Part shown: one piece after another, positions 17,465 to 26,925 of the stretch
How positions within the stretch are numbered: position 1 is the stretch's first letter
Layout: each line of letters begins with the position of its first letter
DNA from: Bacteroidota bacterium
Lineage (GTDB): Bacteria > Bacteroidota > Bacteroidia > Bacteroidales > F082
NCBI GenBank assembly: GCA_016845175.1
Contig: JAERTD010000014.1
Coordinates: forward strand, 62,001 to 126,000
Length of the DNA: 64,000 nt
Direction: 5' to 3'
Translations under genes and position numbers: made by a program
Notes under the pieces: model-generated
Told to the model about the DNA's origin: nothing
Databases searched by the model: none
What the model saw: the letters and a program-made list of their open reading frames with translations, nothing else

Positions 17465-18697
17465 ATGGACGTACAATCAATAAAACAGCGGTTTGGAATC
17501 ATCGGGAATGCAGCCATGCTAAACCGGGCTATTGATGTTGCCGTGCAGGTTGCTCCAACGGATCTTACTGTATTGATCACAGGAGAGAGTGGAACCGGTA
17601 AGGAAGTATTTCCTAAAATTATACACCAATCAGGTAACCGTAAACATGGTCATTATATTGCTGTAAACTGTGGGGCCATACCGGAAGGAACCATTGATTC
17701 AGAATTATTTGGTCATGAAAAAGGCTCATTTACAGGAGCACATGAATCCCGTAAAGGCTATTTTGAAGTGGCAGATGGAGGAACCATTTTCCTTGATGAG
17801 GTAGCCGAACTTCCCTTATCAACTCAAGTTAGGTTGTTGAGGGTGTTGGAAACCGGTGAATTTCTGAAAGTGGGTTCATCCAAGGTGATTAAAACAGAGG
17901 TCAGGGTAGTAGCCGCATCCAATGTAAACATACCTCAGGCCATTGAAAAGGGAGAATTCAGACAGGATTTATTCTACAGATTGAATACAGTACCTGTTTA
18001 TGTGCCACCCTTAAGAGAGCGTAAGGAAGATATCCATCTGCTGTTTAGAAAATTTGCAGCCGATTTTGCTGAGAAATACCGCATGCCGGCTCTCAGATTG
18101 ACCGATAATGCCATTCACCTATTGCGGGAGTTTTACTGGCCAGGAAATATCAGACAGCTAAAAAATGTGACTGAGCAGATTTCCATAATCGAAAGAGATA
18201 AGGAGATACATGCGGAAACATTAAAGAGATACCTTCCTGGAACTTCAACTGATCTTCCTGTCTTGTATAATAAAAAGGAAGAAGAGCAAATATCTGAGCG
18301 CGAACTGCTTTACAAAGTGTTGTTCGACATGAAAAAAGACATGACCGAACTCAAGAAAATTGTAGCAGATATGCTGGAGGGTGGAAATGATGAAACCACC
18401 AATCTGGAACAAAGTAAAGCTCTACTGGTTAAGGACTTTGATAATGAACTCAGTTTTCCGGAACCCCAGCCATCAACCATTCATAATGTTCAACTGAGCC
18501 AGGCAGATGACAACGAGCTGGATAGTTTCCACCCTTCGGAAATTATTGAAGAATCACTGTCCTTGCAGGATAAGGAACGCGAAATGATCAAGAAAGCCCT
18601 GGAAAGACATAAGGGCAAACGGAAACATGCTGCTCAGGAGCTTGGTATATCTGAACGTACCCTTTACCGAAAAATAAAGGAATACAACATCAAATAG
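17465..18697 (+). CDS. Sigma-54 activator (AAA+ and Fis-type HTH) without a sensor domain
   Basis: 410 residues. The AAA+ domain starts almost at the N-terminus: Walker A GESGTGKE (40-47), the sigma-54 contact loop as GSFTGA (87-92), Walker B GGTIFLDE (105-112), the arginine-finger region FRQDLFYRLN and WPGNIRQLKN. A charged, probably coiled linker (ERELLYKVLFDMKKDMTELK) leads to a Fis-like HTH (GKRKHAAQELGISERTLYRK). No receiver, PAS or GAF domain is present, so activity must be controlled by a partner or by level, as in PspF. It needs RpoN, which is not in the window. Sigma-54-like boxes occur downstream at 18817 and 22776. Confidence 0.92.
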   Translation: MDVQSIKQRFGIIGNAAMLNRAIDVAVQVAPTDLTVLITGESGTGKEVFPKIIHQSGNRKHGHYIAVNCGAIPEGTIDSELFGHEKGSFTGAHESRKGYFEVADGGTIFLDEVAELPLSTQVRLLRVLETGEFLKVGSSKVIKTEVRVVAASNVNIPQAIEKGEFRQDLFYRLNTVPVYVPPLRERKEDIHLLFRKFAADFAEKYRMPALRLTDNAIHLLREFYWPGNIRQLKNVTEQISIIERDKEIHAETLKRYLPGTSTDLPVLYNKKEEEQISERELLYKVLFDMKKDMTELKKIVADMLEGGNDETTNLEQSKALLVKDFDNELSFPEPQPSTIHNVQLSQADDNELDSFHPSEIIEESLSLQDKEREMIKKALERHKGKRKHAAQELGISERTLYRKIKEYNIK

Positions 18698-18728
18698 CTT
18701 ACTTTCCTACAAGCTTTTAGTCTTAAGG

Positions 18729-18749
18729 ACAATTGTTAGCTACAATTGT
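18729..18749. promoter_or_regulatory. Twin acaattgt palindromes, possible operator
   Basis: Two copies of the self-complementary octamer acaattgt (18729-18736 and 18742-18749) are separated by tagct, so centre to centre they are 13 bp apart. They lie 32 bp after the sigma-54 activator stop and about 120 bp before the LVIVD gene. The pair could bind an activator dimer (UAS), but no direct evidence exists. Confidence 0.35.
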
Positions 18750-18816
18750 ATTGTTTCCATGCATCACTTGCAATACCTCGCTATATTTCTCGTTTTTTTA
18801 ATTCAAAAAAAGGGTA

Positions 18817-18833
18817 TTTGGCATAATACATGT
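18817..18833 (+). promoter_or_regulatory. Sigma-54-like -24/-12 box before the LVIVD genes
   Basis: Sequence tttGGcataatacatGt: GG at 18820-18821 and G at 18832 are separated by 10 nt, the spacing required for sigma-54. The -24 element TTGGCAT is good, but the -12 element (TGT instead of TGC) is imperfect. It resembles 22776-22792 upstream of groES. The start codon of the next gene is 34 bp downstream. Confidence 0.35.
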
Positions 18834-18867
18834 TGTTTTTACCCTGTCATCAAATAATGAATATGCT

Positions 18868-19392
18868 ATGAGACAATTATTACTTGCTATTGCCGTGTTC
18901 CTGTTATTTTTTAATGGAGCTTCGGTAACCAAGGTCGATGGGTTGAAACCTGTTTATGTTTCACCTGAAGAGGCCAAAATCATCAAATCATTAGCACCCC
19001 GAGACATAGAAAACCATGGTAAAATCTACATTAAGGGAGATTATATTTTTGTGGGCGAGAAGTATCAGGGGGTACACATCATCAACAACAGCGATCCCCG
19101 ATCGCCTGAAAATATAGGCTTTCTGCAAATCTATGGCAATAATGATATAGCCATAAAAGGGCAAACCTTGTATGCAGACAATTTAACGGATCTGGTATTA
19201 ATCGACATCTCAGATATTCATCATGCGGTTGAAATCCAACGTGTGGAGAATGTGTATGAAGCCGGTAACCAGAATTATCCTGAAAACCAAGCATACCACA
19301 CCTATTTCGAATGTGTAGATCCTGAAAAAGGAGTGGTTGTAGGATGGGTTCGGGAGCAGTTAATTGATCCCAAATGTTTCACAACATACTAA
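18868..19392 (+). CDS. LVIVD-repeat propeller protein, N-terminal half
   Basis: 174 residues with a signal peptide (MRQLLLAIAVFLLFFNGAS). Repeats of the LVIVD/beta-propeller type are visible: KIYIKGDYIFVGEKYQGVHI, INNSDPRSPENIGFLQI and TLYADNLTDLVLIDISDIHH. In other Bacteroidota, as I recall, one lipoprotein of about 400 residues contains this stretch followed by the stretch encoded by the next gene. Here the first half ends early (GVVVGWVREQLIDPKCF) and the second half has its own start and signal. The protein should be extracytoplasmic, with unknown function. Confidence 0.7.
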   Translation: MRQLLLAIAVFLLFFNGASVTKVDGLKPVYVSPEEAKIIKSLAPRDIENHGKIYIKGDYIFVGEKYQGVHIINNSDPRSPENIGFLQIYGNNDIAIKGQTLYADNLTDLVLIDISDIHHAVEIQRVENVYEAGNQNYPENQAYHTYFECVDPEKGVVVGWVREQLIDPKCFTTY

Positions 19393-19403
19393 AAATCAAT
19401 CAC

Positions 19404-20165
19404 ATGAAAGCAATATATATACCCTTGATTATCCTGTCAGTTATCTTCATTGGCTGTACGAAAGACTCCGGGTCTGACATTGGTGGAGGTCCAAATGTGG
19501 GTGGTGAGAGTGGAAAAGCCGGATCCATGGCCAAATTTACCATAAGTGGTGACAATTTATTCATCATCAACAAGCACCAGCTCAAAGTATTTGATATTTC
19601 CGACCCCAGCCAATTAAATCACACCAGTACTTTAGAAGTTAACTATGGGATAGAAACCGTATTCAGTTTGAACAACCATCTTTTCATTGGGGCTGAAGAT
19701 GGTATGTATATCTACGACATAGCCGATGCCAATAACATCTTGTATTTGTCGCGTTATGAGCATATTCAAAGTTGTGATCCTGTGGTCGCCAATGATACAC
19801 TGGCCTTTATAACCCTGAACAGCCAGAGCAGTTGTCGTTGGCAGAATGGCGCCAACCAGCTGGATGTTATCGACATTAGCAATATGGTGTACCCTCAACT
19901 GATTTCTTCCCTAAATATGCAAAACCCAAAAGGCTTGGGAATTGATTCAACCCATGTGTTTGTTTGTGATGGCAGCAATGGGGTTAAGATCTTCGATTTT
20001 TCAAATCCAAGTTACCTTCAGGAGATTAGTGGGATTAGTGGTATCGATGCCTATGATGTTATTATTAATAACAAACGTCTGTATCTCATAGGGGAGACAG
20101 GATTGTTCCAATACAATTTTGAAAATATCCATCAGATAGAATTGTTATCCAATATTTTATTCTAA
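19404..20165 (+). CDS. LVIVD-repeat lipoprotein, C-terminal half
   Basis: 253 residues from ATG 19404. The signal peptide ends in a lipobox (SVIFIGC, Cys18). The linker GGGPNVGGESGKAGSMAKFTI is followed by propeller blades: DNLFIINKHQLKVFDISDP, HLFIGAEDGMYIYDIADANN, NQLDVIDISNMVYPQLISSL and VFVCDGSNGVKIFDFSNPS. An upstream in-frame start (19374) overlaps the first gene but lies before the signal peptide. It starts 11 bp after the stop of the preceding gene, in a different frame, and the two are probably translated together. Function unknown. Confidence 0.75.
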   Translation: MKAIYIPLIILSVIFIGCTKDSGSDIGGGPNVGGESGKAGSMAKFTISGDNLFIINKHQLKVFDISDPSQLNHTSTLEVNYGIETVFSLNNHLFIGAEDGMYIYDIADANNILYLSRYEHIQSCDPVVANDTLAFITLNSQSSCRWQNGANQLDVIDISNMVYPQLISSLNMQNPKGLGIDSTHVFVCDGSNGVKIFDFSNPSYLQEISGISGIDAYDVIINNKRLYLIGETGLFQYNFENIHQIELLSNILF

Positions 20166-20169
20166 GCCC

Positions 20170-20889
20170 ATGAGACATTTGCTAATCCAGGCCGCAGCTA
20201 TTATTTTGCTTGTAAATACCATGGGTGCACAGGAAACCCATACACTTGACGACCCAATTGTTTCAACAAGCTTTCATTCAACACACGCCATTAAAATAGG
20301 CACCAGCATACAGTTTTATCCAGGGAATGGTCATTATTATTACGACAGCCATTCAGGATATGAACAAGACTATCAGGACGATCGTTACCGGCATTATGTA
20401 TCTGTCTCCTATGAATATGCACAAAGCTTAGCCAATAATAAAATGGCCTTAGGACTGGAACCTAAGATTGGACTTTTGCTCAAAGATAATGCCAGCGGAG
20501 GTCATGTGGGAACAGAAATTAAATTCTACTGGGTCAACACCTCTTTTTATCGGATGGGCATTGCACTTAATGTGGGATATACCTTATCGCAATTTGATGA
20601 AATTGCCTACCTGAGTCTGGATGATGGCATGTATATGAGGCGCTTCGATTATCAGGCCTATATGCATAGCTTCGATACTGATTTCTCAATTATCCCCTTC
20701 CATTTTAAGTTTAAAGATATACCCCTGAGTATCGAAAGTCAGGTGAGTTTTATTGGATTCTCGGTTGTACAGTTTAACCCTGAGGAAAACCATACGCTTC
20801 CAGCTGATGTCATGGACCAGTTGGAAAGAAATGATGTCTATCCCTACATACCCAAATTTGCTTTTAAAATTGGATATGTCATCAAGTAA
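20170..20889 (+). CDS. Exported barrel-like protein linked to the LVIVD genes
   Basis: 239 residues. The signal peptide (MRHLLIQAAAIILLVNTMGAQ) is followed by alternating hydrophobic/polar strands ending in aromatic residues: HYVSVSYEYAQSLANNKMAL, GLEPKIGLLL, VGTEIKFYWVNTSFYRMGIA and a terminal strand FAFKIGYVIK. This suggests a small outer-membrane beta-barrel, perhaps of 8-10 strands. I do not recognise the family. It begins 4 bp after the LVIVD lipoprotein stop, so the three genes form one operon. Confidence 0.6.
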   Translation: MRHLLIQAAAIILLVNTMGAQETHTLDDPIVSTSFHSTHAIKIGTSIQFYPGNGHYYYDSHSGYEQDYQDDRYRHYVSVSYEYAQSLANNKMALGLEPKIGLLLKDNASGGHVGTEIKFYWVNTSFYRMGIALNVGYTLSQFDEIAYLSLDDGMYMRRFDYQAYMHSFDTDFSIIPFHFKFKDIPLSIESQVSFIGFSVVQFNPEENHTLPADVMDQLERNDVYPYIPKFAFKIGYVIK

Positions 20890-21010
20890 ATGCTGGTATC
20901 CTTTCAGCTGTAGTGGGTGCTTCAGGCAAGTCACTGACTGGTTTGCCCCTCATTCTTTTATAGTTATATTTGCATGGGATTGAAGCATAAAATAAGTCAT
21001 ACAATAGATC

Positions 21011-21529
21011 ATGAGTATATTTCTTAAGAGAGACATTAGCCTAATCCTGATGTTGAGTATGAGCCTTTTTCTTGGTTCCTGTGGGGTGTATTCCTTTACG
21101 GGTGCTTCCATACCTCCGGAAGCCAAAACAATTTCTGTGTTGTATTTCCCCAATAAATCCCCGCTTGTAGAACCTACCTTAAGCCCTCTGTTTACTGATG
21201 GTTTGAGAGATAAGTTTACCCGTCAAACCAACCTGGAAATGGTTGAACGCAATGGGGATTTGGCCATCGAGGGTGAAATATCCGAATACGATACTAAACC
21301 AGTGGCCATTCAGGGCGATCAAACAGCGGCCATGAACCGTCTAACCATATCCATTACTGTTAGATTTGTCAACCGCTATGAACCGGATAAAGACTTTGAC
21401 ACCAAGTTTACTCAATTTAAGGATTATCCCTCAACAGAGGATCTAAATAACATCAAGGCAGATCTGTTTGATGAATTGATTGATATGCTAAGTGATGATG
21501 TATTTAATAAGGCAGTGGTCAACTGGTAA
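21011..21529 (+). CDS. lptE: LptE family LPS-assembly lipoprotein
   Basis: 172 residues with a lipobox (LFLGSC, Cys24 region) followed by GVYSFTGASIPPEAKTISV, the typical LptE start in Bacteroidota. Later come FTRQTNLEMVERNGDLAIEG and an acidic C-terminus. LptE plugs LptD in the outer membrane and helps insert lipopolysaccharide. Its place between a sigma-54 regulator and secG agrees with the conserved order in this phylum. The intervening LVIVD genes are an insertion relative to the order I remember. Confidence 0.85.
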   Translation: MSIFLKRDISLILMLSMSLFLGSCGVYSFTGASIPPEAKTISVLYFPNKSPLVEPTLSPLFTDGLRDKFTRQTNLEMVERNGDLAIEGEISEYDTKPVAIQGDQTAAMNRLTISITVRFVNRYEPDKDFDTKFTQFKDYPSTEDLNNIKADLFDELIDMLSDDVFNKAVVNW

Positions 21530-21547
21530 TTATTAGGAAGGACTGAT

Positions 21548-22345
21548 ATGAATAAAGATCATTTCGTAAAGTATTTGCAGGAACCTGAAACCCTGGACAA
21601 AGACAGTATCACCGATTTGACCCAGCTAATTCAGGAGTTTCCTTATTGTCAATCAGCCCGTATTCTATTAAGTATAAATCTTTTTAAGGAAAAGAACATA
21701 CACTTTGAAACGGAGTTGAAAACCACTGCTGTATTTGCTGGCGACCGTTATATGCTTAAAAAACATATCGACAGAATCAATCACGCCAATGTAAAGATTG
21801 TTCTTCATGATGAATATAAGGAGGAGGTTGAGGAAACGGATTCTGAACCCGTCAAACCAAAAGAGGAAACCAAAGCGGAAGAGTCTAATGACAAGTTGGT
21901 AGGAGAAGAAGCCATCGATCCTGATGAAGAAGTATTGGCAGAAGCTGCACCCGAAACCTTGGATCCTGCTGAGAGAATTGCAAGGCTAAGGCGGATAGTT
22001 GAAGAAAGAATCAAAGAAATCGAGGCAGAGGCCAAAGGAAAACCTGTGAAGCCCGCTAAGGATGATTCTGGTAAAACCAAACAGCAGCTGATTGACGAAT
22101 TTATCATGAATGATCCGGGAATTACCAGAGGTGGAGAAACCTTCTTCAATCCGATTGTTGCTGCTAAAGAAAGCATTGTCGATCAGGAAAACATTGTAAG
22201 TGAGACACTTGCGCAGATTTATTTCGATCAGCAACACTATGAGAAAGCCATCACGGTATATGAAAAATTAAGTTTGAAATTTCCAGAAAAAAGTACTTAC
22301 TTTGCAGGCCTTATTGAAAAGGCGAAAACTGAACTAAAAACCTAA
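21548..22345 (+). CDS. Cytoplasmic TPR-type protein between lptE and secG
   Basis: 265 residues, no signal peptide. The N-terminal helical region (LTQLIQEFPYCQSARILLSINL) is followed by an acidic, Lys/Glu-rich linker (about 95-150) and a C-terminal TPR-like pair (SETLAQIYFDQQHYEKAITV, YEKLSLKFPEKSTYFAGLIE). It begins 18 bp after lptE and ends 11 bp before secG, so it is part of this operon. Its specific role is unknown. It is a conserved neighbour in Bacteroidota. Confidence 0.75.
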   Translation: MNKDHFVKYLQEPETLDKDSITDLTQLIQEFPYCQSARILLSINLFKEKNIHFETELKTTAVFAGDRYMLKKHIDRINHANVKIVLHDEYKEEVEETDSEPVKPKEETKAEESNDKLVGEEAIDPDEEVLAEAAPETLDPAERIARLRRIVEERIKEIEAEAKGKPVKPAKDDSGKTKQQLIDEFIMNDPGITRGGETFFNPIVAAKESIVDQENIVSETLAQIYFDQQHYEKAITVYEKLSLKFPEKSTYFAGLIEKAKTELKT

Positions 22346-22356
22346 ATAATAGAACG

Positions 22357-22707
22357 ATGTATATTTTTGTTTCGATACTCATCCTGGTTGTAAGTGTACT
22401 CCTCGGACTTATAGTTTTGGTCCAAAACCCAAAAGGTGGTGGATTGGCAGCTAATTTTACTGGATCGGGATCACAATTCATGGGTGTTAGACAAACAGCC
22501 GATTTCCTTGAAAAAGCAAGCTGGTCATTGGCCATTGCCTTATTGATTTTAAGTCTGGCTGCTACCATGATTATTCCAAGAGGCACTGACGCCTTGCTGG
22601 AGCAGGATACACAAATCAGACAACAAATTGAGAATGTAAATGAGCAGGCTGTGCCTCCAACCGACTTCCAGGCACCTCCACCAACTCAGGATAATGGTGG
22701 TGAATAA
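22357..22707 (+). CDS. secG: Preprotein translocase subunit SecG
   Basis: 116 residues with two transmembrane helices: the first (about 3-24) leads to the conserved cytoplasmic loop VQNPKGGGLAANFTGSGSQF, then LEKASWSLAIALLILSLAAT. The C-terminal tail is Pro/Gln-rich (EQAVPPTDFQAPPPTQ), a common extension in Bacteroidota. SecG assists SecYE in preprotein export. The gene is followed by a strong terminator. Confidence 0.92.
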   Translation: MYIFVSILILVVSVLLGLIVLVQNPKGGGLAANFTGSGSQFMGVRQTADFLEKASWSLAIALLILSLAATMIIPRGTDALLEQDTQIRQQIENVNEQAVPPTDFQAPPPTQDNGGE

Positions 22708-22728
22708 AACCTCCTAAACGAAATAGTA

Positions 22729-22767
22729 AAATGTCAGATTGTCATAGCAGTCTGACATTTTTTTTTA
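22729..22767 (+). terminator. Rho-independent terminator after secG
   Basis: Stem aaatgtcaga/tctgacattt (10 bp, perfect) with a 12-nt loop, followed by a T-run of eight or more. It separates secG from groES. Confidence 0.9.
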
Positions 22768-22775
22768 TTCATGGG

Positions 22776-22792
22776 TTTGGCATAGTATGTGA
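22776..22792 (+). promoter_or_regulatory. Sigma-54-like box before groES
   Basis: tttGGcatagtatgtGa: GG at 22779-22780 and G at 22791 with 10 nt between, matching the layout and 13 of 16 bases of 18817-18832. No TAnnTTTG box or CIRCE inverted repeat is seen in the 58 bp between the secG terminator and groES, so the groESL promoter is otherwise unexplained. Confidence 0.35.
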
Positions 22793-22825
22793 CAAGCAAA
22801 CACCAAACATTATAAAACTATTATT

Positions 22826-23104
22826 ATGGATAAAATTAACATCAAACCGCTTGGTGACAGAGTTGTGGTTAAACCTGCCCAGGCAGAAGAAAAAACAGCG
22901 AGTGGAATCATTATTCCTGATACGGCAAAAGAGAAACCTCAGCAAGGTCTGGTAATGGCGGTAGCCGACGATACAGCAGACCAGAAGATTACCGTTAAAG
23001 AAGGCGATTTGGTACTTTATGGCAAGTATGCCGGAACAGAAATCAACATCGATGGAGGTGATTATCTGATTATGAGCGAGACAGACATTCTTGCTGTTAT
23101 ATAA
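22826..23104 (+). CDS. groES: Co-chaperonin GroES
   Basis: 92 residues: [20 protein letters not shown], a mobile-loop region [18 protein letters not shown], and the closing [19 protein letters not shown]. It forms the heptameric lid of GroEL. It lies 36 bp upstream of groEL in a bicistronic operon. Confidence 0.97.
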   Translation: MDKINIKPLGDRVVVKPAQAEEKTASGIIIPDTAKEKPQQGLVMAVADDTADQKITVKEGDLVLYGKYAGTEINIDGGDYLIMSETDILAVI

Positions 23105-23122
23105 ATGAAATCAATTAAATAA

Positions 23123-24778
<1,656 letters not shown>

Positions 24779-24802
24779 TCAAGGCATAGTCTTAAAAGAA
24801 AA

Positions 24803-24833
24803 GAACCCGTCATTTTATGGCGGGTTTTTTTTT
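24803..24833 (+). terminator. Rho-independent terminator of groESL
   Basis: Arms aacccgtcat and atggcgggtt pair (with one G-U) around a 3-nt loop and are followed by a T-run. It starts 25 bp after the groEL stop. Confidence 0.88.
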
Positions 24834-25001
24834 GGGCTGGAGTAATCTAAGAACATGACCTGTTTAGTGCCTGAATATAAGTATTGGTGGCCATGTCATG
24901 TGAAATGGATCACAAAAAACAAAGTGTCGATATTTTAGTTAATTTTGTTTTGGATAGCTGCCAACGCCTCATTGATAGTAGCAAGCACTAAACATTTGCT
25001 T

Positions 25002-25547
25002 ATGAAAAGGATAGTAATTTTAGTCCTGTTAATCGGAAGCATAACCCTACAGGCACAAGATGAAAAAAAGCCTTCTGTAATACCGATTGATAACGATACC
25101 CAACGAATCAAATTCCAGGAAGTAGTCAATCAGGAAGCTTCAAAAACGGAATTGTTTAAGCGTTGTGTGTACTGGCTTAACAATTATTATAAGGACCCGG
25201 TCAGAGTAACCTCAGTTCGGGATGAACCCACAGGAAAATTTGTCGGAAAACATCGCTTCAGAATCTATTATTGGGATGATGATAGCATCAAGCATATCGG
25301 AGGTATGATCCATTATACTTTTACCATTGAAGTGAAAGACAACCGTTACCGATATACCATCGATGAATTGTTGCTGAAATCGAAAACCCGATTACAGGTA
25401 GAAAAGTGGTTGGACAAGGATGATCCAGCCTATAATCCCAGATGGGATTCCTACCTGCAGCAGATTGCAGATTTTGTTAAAGAATGGAGCGATACCCTTA
25501 AGGAAAAAATGAAACCTGAAAAGGTGATAGTTGAAGATGAATGGTAG
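25002..25547 (+). CDS. Exported DUF4468-like (TBP-fold) protein
   Basis: 181 residues from ATG 25002 (the longer frame from 24945 lacks a signal at its start). The signal peptide MKRIVILVLLIGSITLQAQ leads to RIKFQEVVNQEASKTELFKR, WLNNYYKDPVRVTS and IHYTFTIEVKDNRYRYTIDE, the pattern of Bacteroidota DUF4468 proteins with a TBP-like fold. Function unknown. The gene is 37 bp upstream of the HMG-CoA reductase gene, so it may share that transcript without being part of the pathway. Confidence 0.7.
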   Translation: MKRIVILVLLIGSITLQAQDEKKPSVIPIDNDTQRIKFQEVVNQEASKTELFKRCVYWLNNYYKDPVRVTSVRDEPTGKFVGKHRFRIYYWDDDSIKHIGGMIHYTFTIEVKDNRYRYTIDELLLKSKTRLQVEKWLDKDDPAYNPRWDSYLQQIADFVKEWSDTLKEKMKPEKVIVEDEW

Positions 25548-25584
25548 AAACGGCTGCCTAGTGTAAATCTAAAGTTTGGGTTGT

Positions 25585-26925
25585 ATGCCGAAGAGAAGGA
25601 AACGTGATTTTATTATAAGGGGATTTTCCAAGCTTCTGAAAGAGGATAAGCTGAAGATCGTGGCTGAACTGATGGATAATCAGTTGGAGGCCGTTGATCT
25701 CATGAAAAGTTTTTGGCATTCCGACCAATCCAAGCAAAAAATCTTCGACGAGTTTAGCGAGAACACCATTTCCAATTTCTATATTCCTTATGGTGTGGCA
25801 CCCAATGTAGTGGTAAATGATACCAATTATCTGGTTCCCATGACCATAGAAGAGAGCTCTGTGGTGGCTGCTGCCTCCTCCAGTGCCCGTTTTTGGTCGG
25901 AGCATGGTGGCTTTAAAGCTAAAGTCATCGATACTGAAAAGGTTGGGCAGGTGCATTTTCAATGGAAGGGCGACAAGAAGAAGCTACATGAGGTATTTGA
26001 CCAAATGAAGCATCAGTTCCGAAGGGCGACCACAAGTATCACGGCCAATATGGAATCGCGTGGGGGAGGAATTACTGAGTTTTACCTCATTGACAAATTC
26101 ACTGAAATCCCTGATTATTATCAAATTAAGATCGTGTTTGATACTGTGGATTCCATGGGTGCCAACTTCATCAACTCCTGCCTGGAAGAATTTGCCCTGA
26201 CTTTAAAAGACTTCTTTCAAACCCACCCCATATTTGAAGATGAAGAACGTGATTGTACCATAATCATGTCCATTCTGTCCAATTATACACCCAGATGCCT
26301 GGCAGAAGTTTATGTGGAATGCCCCTATGAAGAATTGGATGGTCTGGATAATGAACTGACCGGGGAAGAGTTTGCCAGGAAATTTGAGCTTGCTGTAAAG
26401 GTAGCTGAAATAGATGTGTACAGAGCCACCACGCACAATAAGGGCATCTTCAATGGTATTGATGCGGTGGCTATCGCCACAGGTAATGATTTCCGGGCCA
26501 TTGAAGCAGCCGGCCATGCCTATGCTTCAAAGGATGGAAAATACAGCAGCCTCACAGAAGTTGAATTGAAAGATGGCCGCTTTAAATATACCCTCAGAAT
26601 TCCTCTGGCCATGGGAACCGTGGGAGGACTCACCTCTTTGCATCCATTGGCCAAATACTCCTTAGAGATGTTGGGTAATCCTTCTGCCCGTGAATTAATG
26701 ATGATAGCTGCTGCCTTGGGATTGGCCAACAACTTTGCTGCAGTCCGCTCACTGGTTACCAAGGGCATACAAATTGGCCATATGAAGATGCACCTAATGA
26801 ACATCCTCAACCACTTCAATACCACCGAGGATGAAAAAGCCAAGGCCGTGGATTATTTCATCGGTCATAAAGTATCATTTTCTACAGTAGAGCGTTTTAT
26901 CAAAAACCTTAGAAAGGAAGCATGA
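25585..26925 (+). CDS. Hydroxymethylglutaryl-CoA reductase
   Basis: 446 residues. It converts HMG-CoA to mevalonate. Visible motifs are ENTISNFYIPYGVAPN (glutamate region), MTIEESSVVAAASSSARFW, the variant DSMGANFINS of the DAMGAN motif (Asp), the NAD(P)-site THNKGIFNGIDAVAIATGND with the catalytic Lys replaced in context by NKG, GTVGGLTSLHPLAK, and the catalytic His in GHMKMHLMN. The length and motif style resemble class II bacterial/archaeal enzymes. The start is the ATG at 25585; a TTG-led frame three codons upstream adds nothing conserved. The stop overlaps the next start (ATGA). Confidence 0.93.
   Translation: MPKRRKRDFIIRGFSKLLKEDKLKIVAELMDNQLEAVDLMKSFWHSDQSKQKIFDEFSENTISNFYIPYGVAPNVVVNDTNYLVPMTIEESSVVAAASSSARFWSEHGGFKAKVIDTEKVGQVHFQWKGDKKKLHEVFDQMKHQFRRATTSITANMESRGGGITEFYLIDKFTEIPDYYQIKIVFDTVDSMGANFINSCLEEFALTLKDFFQTHPIFEDEERDCTIIMSILSNYTPRCLAEVYVECPYEELDGLDNELTGEEFARKFELAVKVAEIDVYRATTHNKGIFNGIDAVAIATGNDFRAIEAAGHAYASKDGKYSSLTEVELKDGRFKYTLRIPLAMGTVGGLTSLHPLAKYSLEMLGNPSARELMMIAAALGLANNFAAVRSLVTKGIQIGHMKMHLMNILNHFNTTEDEKAKAVDYFIGHKVSFSTVERFIKNLRKEA

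Noticed and set aside
22768-22825. CIRCE element (HrcA operator) before groES
   Set aside because: The 9-bp inverted repeat TTAGCACTC-N9-GAGTGCTAA is not found in the gap, so HrcA control is not supported.
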